Positions 1 through 12,648 of a DNA stretch of 64,000 bases are shown here, piece after piece; positions within the stretch are counted from its first letter, which is position 1, and each line of letters starts with the position of its first letter. The position numbers and the translations under genes were made by a program. The DNA comes from Apophysomyces variabilis (Eukaryota; Mucoromycota; Mucoromycetes; Mucorales; Mucoraceae), in contig MZZL01000407.1 in the NCBI GenBank assembly GCA_002749535.1, forward strand, positions 265,018-329,017, given 5' to 3'. The notes below the pieces were generated by a model, which saw only the letters and a program-made list of their open reading frames with translations, did no database searches and was not told the DNA's origin.

Positions 1-381
1 TAGTAAAAATAAGTTCAAGTACTTCAGGCTCCTAGGCTTGCAGCATATTTATATCACGTTTAGCTAACCTATTTCCCATCTACCAAGGATCTATACAAAG
101 TAGGATATATAACGTATTCAAATGGAAGGATTGCTTCCTTAAAACGGCTTTTTGTGTTACACTAGCTGTCTCCTCATTTCCATAATTCGGAAAGCAAAGC
201 TGCCTTGTTTGGTGTGTGGATTCCTAGGAGATAAGAATTGTTTTGAGAATTAGCGCTTTCCTTTTAGGATCTGATGCTATATTCATAAGCAAGGTATGGC
301 TTTTCATTAGATGCAGCTGTGGATGTTATGGCTTAGACAACGCAGAAGATTCGAGAGTCTCTAATGATGCAGAACCCGTCA
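1..381. other. Non-coding DNA left of the TIR element
   Basis: AT-rich sequence with no convincing reading frame, splice pattern or repeat. It ends where the left inverted repeat of the 382-2016 element begins. Confidence 0.5.
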
Positions 382-410
382 CTATGGGAAATTTTTCGTC
401 GGGTTCGTCG
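382..410 (+). repeat. Left terminal inverted repeat
   Basis: 29 nt, matching the reverse complement of 1988-2016 at 28 positions. Confidence 0.7.
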
Positions 411-442
411 TTAGCTAAAGGAGACCCGACGAACCCGACGAA
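395..442. repeat. Perfect subterminal hairpin
   Basis: A 16-nt arm TTCGTCGGGTTCGTCG (395-410) is followed by its exact reverse complement (427-442) across a 16-nt loop. The first arm is also the inner part of the left terminal repeat, so the element end can pair either locally or with its distant partner. Confidence 0.75.
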
Positions 443-981
443 GCTGCCACCTTCGCAGTTACCCCCTTTCCTCTACCTATTCCTAGCTTCTAGTATCCGT
501 TTCTAATGATTATGAATTGTAACGAATACAGTATAAATTAAAATAGGGCAACAAATAGTTTTATTTCGTTTTCGCTTAAGCATTTGTCCTCTTTTCTTCT
601 GTTTCGTCTCGCAGTTTCTTCGAGCTATAAACATAGAAGAACAGAGAAAGCTTAAGTCATTTAAATTGTTGTTTGAGACTTAGCAACGAGCGACACTGGG
701 AAACACTGTTTCCCCTCTTACCTCTATACCTGGCGAATGTTGCTGCAAACTATTTCCAGGTGATGTAAGTAAGAAATTTTAACCATTACTTACCGCTACA
801 TAACATATCTTGCAAGAACTTTGTATGCTTTACTAGAAGTACTGCTCTCACGGTGCTAGCTGTACAGATGCTTGTATTTCGGCATTTTACGCTAGTACGA
901 TTGTTCCAATGCTTTCACAACAGGTACTGCGAGGCCAACTAATCTTCGCACTGGTTCAGTAGCACCTTGTATTTGACAAAG

Positions 982-1433
982 GCCATCCTGTCCAGGCTGT
1001 CAATGGCCTCTTCTTTCTACCAGGAATGCACCACCTTTCAGTACATATCGGACCGGCCTTTGGCTTGCATTTATGTCCATCACCAGCTTTTTGATCATCA
1101 GGTTGGAGATGTTACTGATAGAGATATAACTGTCAGTTATAACGCCATCGGGTATCTCCTCTTTCGGGTTGACGACAAACTGTTTTACCAGGCCTATATT
1201 CATATCCAAGGCTTGCTTCTTTTCCAGGGCATCCGTTTCGTAAGGTGCCTTGATGGTTCCTGCGGACGAAATTGGTAGAGCCACGTTACCAATATCATTG
1301 TTCTCAGAGAGCAACAGAGGTAGACCTTTTCAATCTATTTTAATCTCTGTTTCGTCAGCCTTCAACTCCTCGTGCGATTTTTCTTATTCTCCAGGCGGAT
1401 GTTAATGCCATTGGTATCAGATGGGTTAGTCAT
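982..1433 (-). pseudogene. Decayed reading frame inside the TIR element
   Basis: On the minus strand an ATG at about 1433 opens a short frame beginning MTNPSDTNGINIRLE that soon hits a stop. An open frame of about 100 codons follows at 1314-1000. The composition looks protein-like, but stops interrupt it and I do not recognise the family. It may be cargo or the former protein of the 382-2016 element. Confidence 0.3.
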
Positions 1434-1987
1434 GATGGAAAAACATGAAGAAAAAAAACTTTTGTGAGAAGTAACCGCAGCAAATTGTATGTCAGTTTCT
1501 GTATAACATCTCAGCAATCTAGTCAACGAAACACATAGCCCTTGGAGATAAATAAACGTACGCTCGCTAGAATCATAGTTTTAACTTACTAATTCTATGT
1601 TCATACCAAAAGATTCATAAAGTTTATTTTTCCTCAAACATGACAATAATATCCTATCACAGCAACTTTTTATACACATTGATGTACAAGCTATACGGGA
1701 TCTTACGTGAAGCGACAGTATTTGCCAATGTATCTCGCGTATATACTGGGCACTACTAATATGTACCATGGCTTTGTTGAAGGTGGGCTCGACCTGATAA
1801 TCTTGAGCAAATCTAATAGCCGATATAAAGGAAAAAGGAGGAATTGACTTGGTGAAAATATCTTCAATTTTTTAGACGAACCCGACGATCTCACGTCGGA
1901 TTCGTCCCGTGTGCCTGTTAAATTACAACGAAATTCCTGACGAAACACCACGAACCCGACGAACCCAACGCCACGACGTCGATTTCC

Positions 1988-2016
1988 CGACGAATCCGAC
2001 GAAAAATTTCCCATAG
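1988..2016 (-). repeat. Right terminal inverted repeat
   Basis: Reverse complement of 382-410 with one mismatch. It is followed by AGCG flank, which differs from the left flank. Confidence 0.7.
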
Positions 2017-5000
2017 AGCGTGCAGACTTGACCCTCTGCCCTCTTTCCCATTTTGTATCGTCACGACTTTGCTACTACGCTGTCCTGTCCTTTTAACAAT
2101 TTGTTTATTTCTACTTCTATATCTTCTTTATGAATTTGTTCTTTCTTTCCGCAAACTTTCTGATTTCGTGCTTGTATTTCCCCTTTTTCGTTTCCCAGCA
2201 GCGTTTGCTACTTTACATCAATAAGCCAGCATTATAATAACTCGATGTTCGAACAGAAACTTTAGGAACCGCATAAAGAGTCGACGCTGTAGAAGCAAAA
2301 AATCCACATTCTATTGCATCAACTTTAATTGACTCGCTAGTAGCTTTAAAATACTGCTTTCTTTTCCTTATATCGTCCATTTCTTTACAATATAGTTTCC
2401 AGTGACAGTTTCTCTTCTCTGGTGCAAATTACCTAAACTCTACAGCTACCTCATAAATAAATATTAAAATTTTCTAAGTATTCATCTATCAGCATGGAAA
2501 AAAAGTGATCTGCTAAAAATTATAATTATTGATATTTCTCTGCGGAGTCTACCAGTGGTCATTGAATGCCTATGCTATGCAACCTGTATGTTTTAGCCAG
2601 ATCGCAGAATGAGTAAAAAGGGTTAGAAGGTTAAAGTATCTTTGGGCATTACAGGGCCAAAAAAAAAGAAAGAAACAGCAAGAGAGGTCACAGACAGGGC
2701 GGTAAAGTACACAAAGGATAAGAAAAAGATAATACATGGGAAGACATACGGAATCGCTGGGAGTGCAGTTCTTACGGGTTTAGTGTGTTATTTCTGCTAA
2801 GCGCAAATATAACAGATGGCGAGTCATAGGATATTCACGAAAAGAAAGTGACTAAAAGAGCAAAACTATGGGACACTATGTGCGATGAATGGCAGAATGG
2901 CAAAGGCGAGATAACAAGGAGGGCAATGGGCCGTATACTCTGGCAGTGAAGCCTCATTCGTTCTCCATGGTTGGGCAAGTGGATAGTGCATAAAGCGTAT
3001 TAAAAATCAGATCCTCAAGATAATGAGGGAGTTAGTCAGCTGCTGGTGGATCTGCAGGCAATAGATTGCATGGGTGCTGCTGGACTGAGATCACTTATTA
3101 CAGTTCTGGCAGGGTCATGGCTTGCCGCTAGACATCCATTCAAGTGCATCAAGTGCTACCGGGATCCACGAACTCGGATCCATCCTCGACACAGATGCAA
3201 CGGGTTTTAGGAAACGCGCCATTTTCGGCTCAATATATGCAACCAAGAACCGGTCATGTCCGAACGAACCTATCTGTTGGCTGAGAAGCTCATCATTAAC
3301 CACCGATAGGAAAACGGAATGGAGCCAAATGAAGTCTCGTATGAGGCAACTCCAGCGGCTGAGACGCGAGGATTATTGTGACTAGTACGTTGAGTAAGAG
3401 AATAAGATATCGAACAAAGGGTCTAACATGTGGAATTAGAACCCCGAGTGAACATTGAGAGATCAGTGGCTACATGGTACATAGCAGCTATTAATGAAAA
3501 ATTATGTACACCATACAGTTGCCGTAAACAATTTGATTGCGTCAAAGACTTTGGGCCGTCTAGATATAAATAGTTCAAGTGGTGTACCATTTTCACAAAT
3601 GGAACGTATTAATTGCAGATACAGACTAATTGAAAGAAAGCGAGTGAACTACACGGATTCAAGCCAATAGTACAGTGTGCCAATTTGTCACTAGGACATC
3701 ATAATTCGCATAAAGAAGACTGTTGATGCACTGAACAGCAACGGGAAGATTGAGGGGAAAGTCAAAAACCAGAATCACAAGCCTAACAATAACAGTTTTG
3801 GCGAGACAAAGCTATTGGTGTATAACTAGTGAAGGAAAGTAAGAAGGAAAAGACTTTGCAAGCCGAAAGATGGGGTGAATGCGGCTAGAAACAACTTTAC
3901 CATTCAGTTCTCCGGGATGAGACACCATGAAGCGAACTCCGAACCAAAGAGAGTGAAGGGGCAGGGCAGTTGTTAGTTATCAATGAACTTCAAATAAATC
4001 GTACTGGCAATCGCGTCGTAAGTTGACTTCATGTACACGAATGCAGAAGCAAGCGTTTGTGCGACGATTAGGTTGAGGATGGAGACTTGATGTAGATATG
4101 GAGCTTTCTCGAGTGTACTACACACTTTTTGGAAACTTTCTCGAACCATATCCAAAGGCTACAAATTCTTGAACACTCGGTTGGAGACAAATTCCCATCT
4201 AGACGAGAAGACGAAGCGTTCAATGAATGATGCCAGCTTTCCAGCAGCAAAACAGTCACTCCCTGGGGCTTGCGGTTAGGCAGTCTGTGGAGCAGTGTAT
4301 AGGGGGTAAGGGTTAATGATGGTATCATCTTCTGAAGAGAACTGGGGTGAGAAAACAAGGAAGGGAGGATAAGTGCTATGATTTCTTAGCAGGTAATCAT
4401 CATATACCTTTTAGAACCGAACTGTCATAGCGTATGTAGCTGTTGGAGGGTCATTCGAGTGGCGGGATACAGACTGATTTCGTGCGATCACTACTGACTA
4501 AGCTGAGTTTAAGATCCGGAGCGTAGATACGACGTACGGGCAGTTCTTGCTGGTTTCCAATGTGTTTCATCGCGCACGCATTCTCCAGTTGTGCTTCGTG
4601 CCACAATCTGGGTCTACTTGTGTCGCCTATGCTACAGGTGTAGAGGTTTTCCGACCCGCTCTGGAACAGAATTACCAAGTCAATTTGCTTACTTTCATGG
4701 ACGACATCCAGCGAATAGTTTGGACAATTCTTGATTTTGGTACGGAATTCTCGGGGATTATTAACATAGCGGATACCAGTTACCGGTACGGCCGGCACCC
4801 TGTCAAAAGATACAGATTTCCCTAAATACAAGTACATGAAATACAGCTGGAATATTTAGCCCGTAGCTATATGGACTGCCACAGCGACTACCAAACTGAC
4901 TGAATCAGTTCAACAACGAGGATGAGCAAAATTACAATAAACTCGATCGTGACAGCGACCACGGTGCTAATAAACTGAAGGACAAAGAAAAAGATTGAAA

Positions 5001-6600
5001 TAATGAACATTTCTTGTTATTAGACCCAATTTGAGATATACTATATGACTACATCTGAGACAAATATAAGTTAATGGAAGGCATAAATCGTATAACACTT
5101 TGCAACGCTGAGAAGTCATGGGATCTAGAAAAAGTTGAGGTATATCGCTGTAAGCCTCTCATAACTCCTGACAGGCTTATACAAACCCTAGTCAGTAGGG
5201 TTATAGCTTAGCTGAGAGACATAACGAGGATTTTAACTGGCTAACCATAAGTTAAACCTCGCCTCAATTACCAAGCTGGTCAAAGGCTGGTCCGCAATGT
5301 TTGCAGAGCTTGGGAACTTTCCCGCGTGGTCAAACTCGGCTCTCCCTTGCGCGTGCCGACCCCGCTTTCCCACAAGAGGGTATTTTGTGACAACGCCTAT
5401 GTAAGTATATACATACAAGATTTGCATCGCCACATCATTTATCCTTCAAGACCTAAAAGTTTGCACAGCCAAGATAGGAAATCTGCAACTCATGCAGTGA
5501 TATCTGTATACAAGATTTAAATCAACGCATCTCTTCTTGAGGCGCCTCGAACCGTGTTGCCCACGACAATACATGAAATCTATAAGTTGCCGCAACTCAG
5601 TCACGACAACATATATATTTGACACGCAATACGTGGAAGATATAGTAATTTCACGAGTAAAACTACAATGGGCGTGAAATCGAAACTGTAAAATGATAAA
5701 TCCTGCTTAATAGCACTATCAAATGTAAGATCCATGCCATCGCAACATTATTTCATTGCATAGAACTCCCAACGCCGTCTCTGTCAAGACTTGAAACAAT
5801 TAAACAACGATCTGGACGAAATGATCAAACCGCCTAAAGGCGTTAAACGCCATATCCCGGTGTGTACTCTTACGTTTACTCACACTGCAGTCAAGGTTTG
5901 GATATTTGTACTGATGACAATCACAGCTTTGTTCCTGAGCATAGTAACTATTCTGCAAAGCAATTAGACGCAGAAAAGACTCTAAAACCTTTAAAGTTGA
6001 TAACATTTTCGAGCCTGGACGTATACCGATTTTGCTCAATCAAGTCGCTAGAGAAATGTGAGAGCAATCAAACTCGTTGAAGAGATCTTTGTCTGAATAA
6101 AAATTGATGAAATTATTAAAGTACAAAGTTTGGGAATTTATAAAGATAAGAAGATATGTCTCCACTTTCAGAGTCCATATTAACAAACCAACGACTAATG
6201 AAACTTCTTCATTTTACTCAGCGCTTTTTGAAAATCGATCGCTGTTGTTTTTGTTAAGCAACTCCATGGCAAGACCCAAAATTAGCAGGGCGTTCCCAAA
6301 AAAAAATCGCTCAAGAGAAGTAGGGAAGTTTGCCAGAAGATTATCGTTTACGATCGAAGAAACAAGTATGAGTGAGCCAAATGCGTGAAGGTATTCACGT
6401 ATGGAAATTGATAAAGATAGTGTTAAAAGTCGGTGATTTTCTAGCCTTCGGAAGGCTCGTGCAAATGACCGTTTTTTCTGATAAGCATTTACAAAAAATT
6501 ACAAAGCTATTTATTCGAAAGCACTTTCTTTAAGCTAACAACATTAAGTGATTCCACTAAATCAGAACGTACAAAATGAAAAAAGCAAGAGTACTTGAAG
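2017..6600. other. Gene-poor stretch with degenerate frames
   Basis: No recognisable gene. The longest open stretch is 4451-4837 on the minus strand (128 codons, first ATG at 4837). It lacks a TATA box, splice context and any motif I know. Short minus-strand frames at 3973-4358 overlap in two phases, which suggests a frameshifted relic. Nothing else in this stretch could be supported. Confidence 0.4.
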
Positions 6601-6629
6601 CTTGAAGCAAGGTCAATATACGAAAGCCC

Positions 6630-7830
6630 AAATATGTATTATCGGATGAGGGCGTGAAGGCTGAAGCTTGTAAATGGCTGGCGTTCCATGACCCTAAGGA
6701 CGGTCATCCGAAGCCTTTAAGAGAGTACCCAATGTATTACGATTATCCCGAGCGTGAAGACGTTAGGAAATACTAAGAAGAGTGGGTCAAAGGGATGAAG
6801 TCCTATGAAGAAAAAATGGAGACATATTACGGCGATGATATGGATACTATGGTCCTACCTAATTCAAGGGGTGGAGAGGTGCAGCACGTCCTAGTTACGC
6901 ATGATAAATGCTTGTTTAATTTAAACGATGACAACACAAAAGTATGGCTTGCTCAGAAGAAGACTCGACTAGGGAAAAAGGGACTAGCCACGTCTCTCTT
7001 AGTCAGCGAGTTTATGTGCCCGAGTCATTATAGAGTTTTCCTTCCTCCTGATGTTGGTGGGAACTCCCTGCTTCCAAAGAACGCATGAGAAATCATCTAT
7101 CTAGGTGTAACCAGGACGGATATTGGACAAGCAAGCACATGGTAAATCAGCTTAAAGAAACAGCATATACCAATTTTTAACATATAGCACCCTGGATGCA
7201 AGGTTAAATAATGTGGAAAACCTTGAATATGGCTCAGTCAATGTTCACAGAGATGTTTGTATTGGATCAACTCAGGAACCGCATGGCTTATCTACCAAAT
7301 ACTCTTCGTGCAAACCAAATTACACTGAATCCAAAACTCGTTCTAAACGATATGGAGGAAGAATCCCGATTCAAGTCAGGTTATTATTATTAATAGATGG
7401 TGAACGAATGTTCCAAGTGATATATCTCATGAAGAACCGGAGACAATGCTTCAAAGGTGTCAGTATTTTACCAAATACAGGGTTAATGTGTTTCTAAGCG
7501 GCATTGCAGTTAAATGAAGAGCGTGGGCTATGGATGGACGGGGGTAAAGCTGAATTGCCATAAAAAACCAGCACAATATCATCAATCCTCTGCCCCACAC
7601 CTTCTTTCCTCTCAACCTGACTTCTTGGAACAAAAATCATTAACCATTGAAGTACTTGAGATTAAAGGTCATAGATTTGAGCTCTATCCAAAGTATCGCT
7701 GCGAGTGCAACTTTATCGAGCGTAACTATTGCAAAACAAATAAAGTACGCTAGGCAAACGTGCAACTACTCGTACACTTTGCTGAAGAAAGAAAATGCCA
7801 GAAATATTGGATAGCGTACCTTTATCAATT
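6630..7830 (+). pseudogene. Decayed DDE-type transposase
   Basis: Readable pieces in changing frames show a transposase of a DDE endonuclease family common in Mucoromycota and mushrooms (recognised from memory). In order they are KPKYVLSDEGVKAEA with EYPMYYDYPERED (about 6630-6770), an in-frame TAA at 6774-6776, THDKCLFNLNDDNTKVWLAQ with LLVSEFMC (about 6895-7020), and LSSQPDFLEQ with YPKYRCECNFIE (about 7600-7730). The HDKC and NFIE segments are where catalytic acidic residues normally lie. The stop, several frameshifts and loss of the middle acidic block make it non-functional. No terminal repeats were found around it. Confidence 0.55.
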
Positions 7831-8650
7831 ATTTTCCATTTTTAAAACGAAGCCTCGAGATATATTGATGTTTACTATCACGGCAGGGGTAGAAAAGTGC
7901 TTAACGAAGCTGTGAAAGTTAGACGACGTCTTCAGAAACTGTACCACTAAACCTAAAAGCCAATAAAAACGGGCCAAGGATATGCTTAAATATCGGACAT
8001 AGAAATGAAAACCCATTTTCAAAAATATGCGATTCTATGTTTAATATACACCATTTCTTTGTTTTCGTTGATTAATATTAGAATATATAGCATCAACAAC
8101 TGAAGTTTCGGATGACCATTGCACTATATCATAAGCCTAATTAACCGCGAGGCCGCCGGTGAGTCGGTATCTGAGAATGGAGATGGATTTTCCGAGAGTT
8201 TACGTTGCACAGTGAGTTTCATTGAATGGTTTATACCAAGGACATTCTGTGCTGCTCTTGCTCTCTTTCCTTACACTGCTATGTGCTCGTTATCCCACGG
8301 CAATCTCTTTGTAGCTGAGTGCTTGTAACCGACATCGCCCTTTGACTCTTTCAAGCAAACATGTAATGTGTAATAGCCTGCAGGGTTTGCTTATTGAGTT
8401 AGAAGTTCTTGTGCTCCTAATAATCAAACCATTTGCGATATGTTCACAATCAAGCGGTACTTTTTCTCTTTTTAAAAGGAGCTGAGGGGAAAGACTTTCC
8501 ACAAAAGGAGATTTCTTTTTCTATGTAAGGATACAGGTTGGATTACATGTAACGTTTATAAGTGACTTGCATACCGAATTTAGTGAAAACTTTTGCTGTA
8601 TTTAGTCTCAAATCGTGATTTCGGCAAGTTTATATCTGGGTCGCCCGAAC
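7831..8650. other. Intergenic, no gene seen
   Basis: AT-rich and free of convincing coding signal. It ends at the TATA box of the C2H2 gene. Confidence 0.4.
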
Positions 8651-8657
8651 AATAGGC

Positions 8658-8665
8658 TATAAAAA
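8658..8665 (+). promoter_or_regulatory. TATA box of the C2H2 zinc-finger gene
   Basis: TATAAAAA lies 58-65 nt upstream of the proposed ATG at 8723, a normal distance for a fungal core promoter. Confidence 0.6.
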
Positions 8666-8722
8666 TGGTGGTGGGAGATATAGCGGATCCGACGTCCTAC
8701 CTCATACACAACAGAAAGTAAA

Positions 8723-9524
8723 ATGGTAAGCTCTACTTAACTTCGCTTTCTTTTATTTCATTCCTGAACAGCTAGATATACAAACCTCGTTCATACCATT
8801 ATCGTGGCAGCCGGAAGGGTTCTTGGTAACGAACGAGATCGCTACACCTCTAGGTTTTGACCAGATGTTGTATGAATGCTATAATAAGCTGCATTCCGTC
8901 GAACAAGAGTTACGGATACTAGAACTGCAATTTTTATGTCAAACAAACCAGCCGTCAGACGTACTCATGAGCGATATGTTGTGCAACCAACAGTACACTT
9001 TGTCCTACAATGATGTGCTGTACCCTCCTAGCATGGATCAAAGCTCTATATCATCGTTTTTAGAGAACATCAACGATATGTCACCACTTCCCTTGGTTGG
9101 AGAGACCTCATCATCTACGGCTACTGAAGGCACCATTATGCCTGCTCCAGCTGGAAATCAACTACCTGGGAGTCACTGGGATGCCAAAAGGTCCAACGAA
9201 GCTGCTATTTCAAAATCTGACGAAATTATTCTTGGTGAGACTGAATCAAACGGCAGAGGTCATAAAGTGCCCGTTTTCCGCTTCCGCAAGGATGATCCTG
9301 GTCATGGACATGACCCCGGTCGTAGAATATCCTATCGATGCGATCTGTGTGATACACAATTTGTCCGTAAACATGATTTGCATCGCCACATGAAAAGCTG
9401 GAGTCATCGAAGATACGCTAGAAAATCACCACATCGAGAAAGTTCCAATACGCACCGGTGCGAACTGTGCGATAAGATTTTCTCAAGAAAGGATATCCTA
9501 TTGCGGCATCTGAAAATCCATTAG
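8723..9524 (+). CDS. C2H2 zinc-finger protein, two fingers, one intron
   Basis: Probable DNA-binding protein of 251 aa. The start ATG (8723-8725) is immediately followed by a 46-nt GT-AG intron (8726-8771, GTAAG...ACAG), so the first exon is a bare ATG. Exon 2 is 8772-9524. Two classical fingers sit at the C-terminus: CDLCDTQFVRKHDLHRHMK continuing to SWSH (about residues 187-210), and CELCDKIFSRKDILLRHLKIH at the very end. A helical segment rich in Leu and Glu lies near residues 25-50, followed by a Ser/Thr-rich linker. Two terminal fingers suggest a sequence-specific regulator, with targets unknown. It lies alone in a transposon-rich stretch. The N-terminal part matches no family I know. 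Confidence 0.75.
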
Positions 9525-11987
9525 TATGTAATGGTCATATCGTCATTTTGATTTTCCTGCGATATACGGTTTTTGATTGTGTAAAGATCGGGAAACTCTT
9601 TCTTTGCCTTATAAATTCCTATTCGACTTATAGGATATCGGCTATCCAGGAAATTTGTCAGTTGATGAAGGGGAAGCCTCTTACTTTGCATTTGGCAATC
9701 TGAGCCACGCTTGTATTCTCAGATGATAATAAAGAAAATTGCTCTTTTAACAAGCACTTCTAAGCTTTGTTGTTTATGGGGTGTTTGCTGTGATGCTGCA
9801 GGTCTGAAGAGTTTTAATACCAAACACAGACCCCAGCCACATCTTTGGTTTTCCCTATGCCAGCGAACGCATCAAGAGGAGCATCTCCAAAAGAATTATG
9901 GATATGTTAAAGAAAGATCGTTTTAGACATTGAGGAAGATTTGTATTTTGTTTGGAGATTTCGTAAGCTATTTTTTACTGTAATAAATTGAGACACTCTT
10001 TGGTGGAGTCTTATCCACAGATATAATTGTTTGGTCAGGTTATTGTGGAGCGACAAGTGTACTATGTTCAATGTCACTTAATTTTCCGTGTCGAACTATG
10101 CCCATCAGTAGTCCTATTTGCTGTATTTCTCATGTTTGGACGGGTCAGTTCGCTGAAGCTTCAAAAACCAAGGCATAGTAATCCTTGGGCAATCTTAATG
10201 AATATTGCTTGATTACTAGTACAAATCAGATATCCAACCAAAGCACTTATATACGTTAACTCCTATATATTAATGAATCTGTAGGCTGGCATACAGATAC
10301 CCTATTTATTACTTGCAAGCAATCTACCGTCATGCAGTTTATCACTACAGAAAAGAGTCGCCACAAAATCTCTTGTGAAATTACGTTTTCTCAAACTAGA
10401 TCTCCAAACCATTTCCAATTTGATACATAAATGGGAGTAATTTCTATATTCAGGTGAAAGGAAAAGTGGGCGTAGTGGAGGATTTCTGAAGATCGCTAGA
10501 TTCATATCTCTATATTTCGTCCACAAGTCATCTGCTATCCGTTTACTTATCTATTTGACGTTTCACGCTAAATTGTTCGGTTTTTCCGGTAGCGTAGTAT
10601 TAGAGTCACATTTTCGGGAACGAAAAGTATTTTATTGCTTCAAACTACATTTCAGCATATCACGGCTTTGATTATTGAAAGTACAGCTACGTGTGAAAAC
10701 GCTGTTTTTGCTATAACCAATAGCTGATTCCTGAAGTTTAGGACCCTTCCGTTTGGCAACTAGCGGTAGCGTAACTTTTTCTATTGTATATTCTTCATTG
10801 ATGTCACTCTCGGTGTCAGTGAGGCCCATATCATCTTCTTCCTCTTGGTAATATCTTTATTCTTCACCTTGACATCTTGTTCTTTCTTGCCATTGTCCGT
10901 TGTAAAACCAGAACGTTCTCCAATTCTTGGTTATTCTGGTCATCAGTTAAATTACCGTTTCTCTCCATGTCTTTGTACACCTGCGTCTGGCCTGCAAGTT
11001 CAATTTTTTTCTGCCGCCATCGGAAGCACTTGTTTATTACTACTCTGGCTTCCCAGTTATTGCGGACTCTTCTGAGAAAACATATACTTGAGAAGTTCCC
11101 CTACTGTAGTTGATACGCGAACCGCCCGAAATTGGTTGGTAGCTTTCTCCAAGACAACTCATGCGGGAGATCAAGTTTGTCAATTGATTTCTTCAACCAC
11201 AGCTTTGGATAGCTCTACCAACTGGTCTACTTCTGCGATGAGAATATATCCACTTGAAAGGTCACTAGGACTTGTTCTTGCCTTCTGATAGCTTTCTATC
11301 ACAGAAGGGAAAAATCTATGGGAAAATTGAAATTGTTTGTTTTTATATAATGCGATGAACTCAAAGTTGGTTTATGCCTTATGTATACAAGATTACTCCA
11401 GAACTTGATAGATCTTTCTAGATACTCGGCATTTCATGCACATTGTTTGCTACACGGAAAAGGTCAACTGCAAACACAGGTAGCTTTCCTGCGAGACATA
11501 GAGGTAAAGCGGATGGCTGTGGGAATCAGAACACAAAAAATGAATATTTTGGGCAGATACGTAAGACAAGGAGATATTATGGAGATCTGCCGAGATAGTT
11601 CACTGTAGTGCGTATGAAAATAGAGTATTAGATTTACCTTTGCGAGATCTGAGCTATAAAATATATGATCTTTATTTTGGTTATTGATGCCAATAGCGTT
11701 GAAGTATTTTGGTTGTTCGTACAAGACGATGTTTCTTGCAGAAAGTTTTCTGCGATAGTATTTGGTTTCATAACGCAAGCACTATTCAAGAAAGGAATGC
11801 TTAATGACCCCAGGACTGAACGCTTTATGCAAACTTTTTTACACCTAATATACCTTAGACAAAACTGTATGCTATTTGGTGCGCTTGGCCCTGCGTGAGC
11901 TGATTTGATTTGGGTCGACCCACTGATAGGTTGTTTTCCCACGGAACTGACCTTGATGGGAATTGGCCTGGTCTCGTTGTGCTCCGT
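9525..11987. other. No gene supported; relic frames
   Basis: Scattered frames under 110 codons only. The minus strand at 10632-11290 reads as a protein-like stretch broken by many stops (for example MGLTDTESDINEEYTIEKV at 10829), which looks like an old unidentified pseudogene. Confidence 0.35.
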
Positions 11988-12491
11988 TTAATCGGATGAA
12001 AAGAATCTGCGTTTACTTACAGAAGGTTTCTTTTTTATACAAGCTTTATTTCGTGCACGGGATGCAGTAGAAGGTCCGATTTCATTTAGTTGCTCGCCAG
12101 TATGTTCACCGGGGGGGATAGAAATCTCATGTGGTGGCAACGGGATTGTTTGGGACGCGATTTCTGAAACTGAATCCATATTAATTGAGTGATTGAGTGA
12201 AGTATCGATATGAACGCCTTTGTTGGAAAATATGGTCGGGTCTGGTAGAAACACTGGATCGGCGGCCATCAATCCGGATAAGATATGTTTTGCCTGAAGG
12301 ATACGGTGGAACTCGCAATATGATGTACGTAGTGCTTCACGTAGTAATTGTGCGTCATCTTCATCGGCTGTTACAGTCAACAAATACCGTATTCTCATAA
12401 TTTTTCCCCAACATTCATTCAGATCTTTTTCTAACTCTACTGACTGTGTCAGTTGCCAGGGCACGGTGTCAGCTTGGTAATTACGAAGCAT
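11988..12491 (-). CDS. Hypothetical protein, 167 aa
   Basis: Intact single-exon frame, ATG at 12491. A TATAAATA box lies on the same strand at 12648-12641, about 150 nt upstream. The N-terminal third is helical with mixed charge (ELEKDLNECWGKIMRIRYLL, then LLREALRTSYCEFHRIL). The middle is low-complexity with Pro, Ser and Ile. The end is strongly basic (KACIKKKPSVSKRRFF), suggesting a nuclear location or nucleic-acid contact. No known domain is recognised. The helix-linker-tail plan resembles the neighbouring C2H2 and 15.6-kb proteins, but that relationship is only a suggestion. Confidence 0.5.
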   Translation of the reverse strand: MLRNYQADTVPWQLTQSVELEKDLNECWGKIMRIRYLLTVTADEDDAQLLREALRTSYCEFHRILQAKHILSGLMAADPVFLPDPTIFSNKGVHIDTSLNHSINMDSVSEIASQTIPLPPHEISIPPGEHTGEQLNEIGPSTASRARNKACIKKKPSVSKRRFFSSD

Positions 12492-12640
12492 TCGTTTGCT
12501 CTAAGTTATCTTCTTGTCTAATGGCTTTGTCGGCGAAAGGAAGAAGATGAGCCGATTATCTCTGTTTGTTTTTCTCATTAGGTCTTACTATAAATAACAA
12601 GAACTTGCTTATTAGCTGCTGTTGCTTCGTCAAAGCTAGA

Positions 12641-12648
12641 TATTTATA
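12641..12648 (-). promoter_or_regulatory. TATA box upstream of the 167-aa gene
   Basis: TATAAATA read on the minus strand, about 150 nt before the ATG at 12491. The spacing is long but possible with a leader. Confidence 0.35.

Larger units (their letters stand above)
382..2016. mobile_element. Candidate 1.6-kb DNA transposon with terminal inverted repeats
   Basis: The ends form a 29-nt inverted repeat, 382-410 against 1988-2016, with one mismatch. The shared core is GGGAAATTTTTCGTCGG followed by TTCGTCG. Both ends sit at a TA dinucleotide (383-384 and 2014-2015), as expected for a TA target-site duplication of the Tc1/mariner type, although TA is palindromic and proves little. Subterminal DNA on both sides repeats the motif GACGAACCC in both orientations (perfect hairpin at 395-442; related copies at 1870-1990). 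The interior carries only broken reading frames, so the copy looks non-autonomous or dead. Family assignment is inference. Confidence 0.6.
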
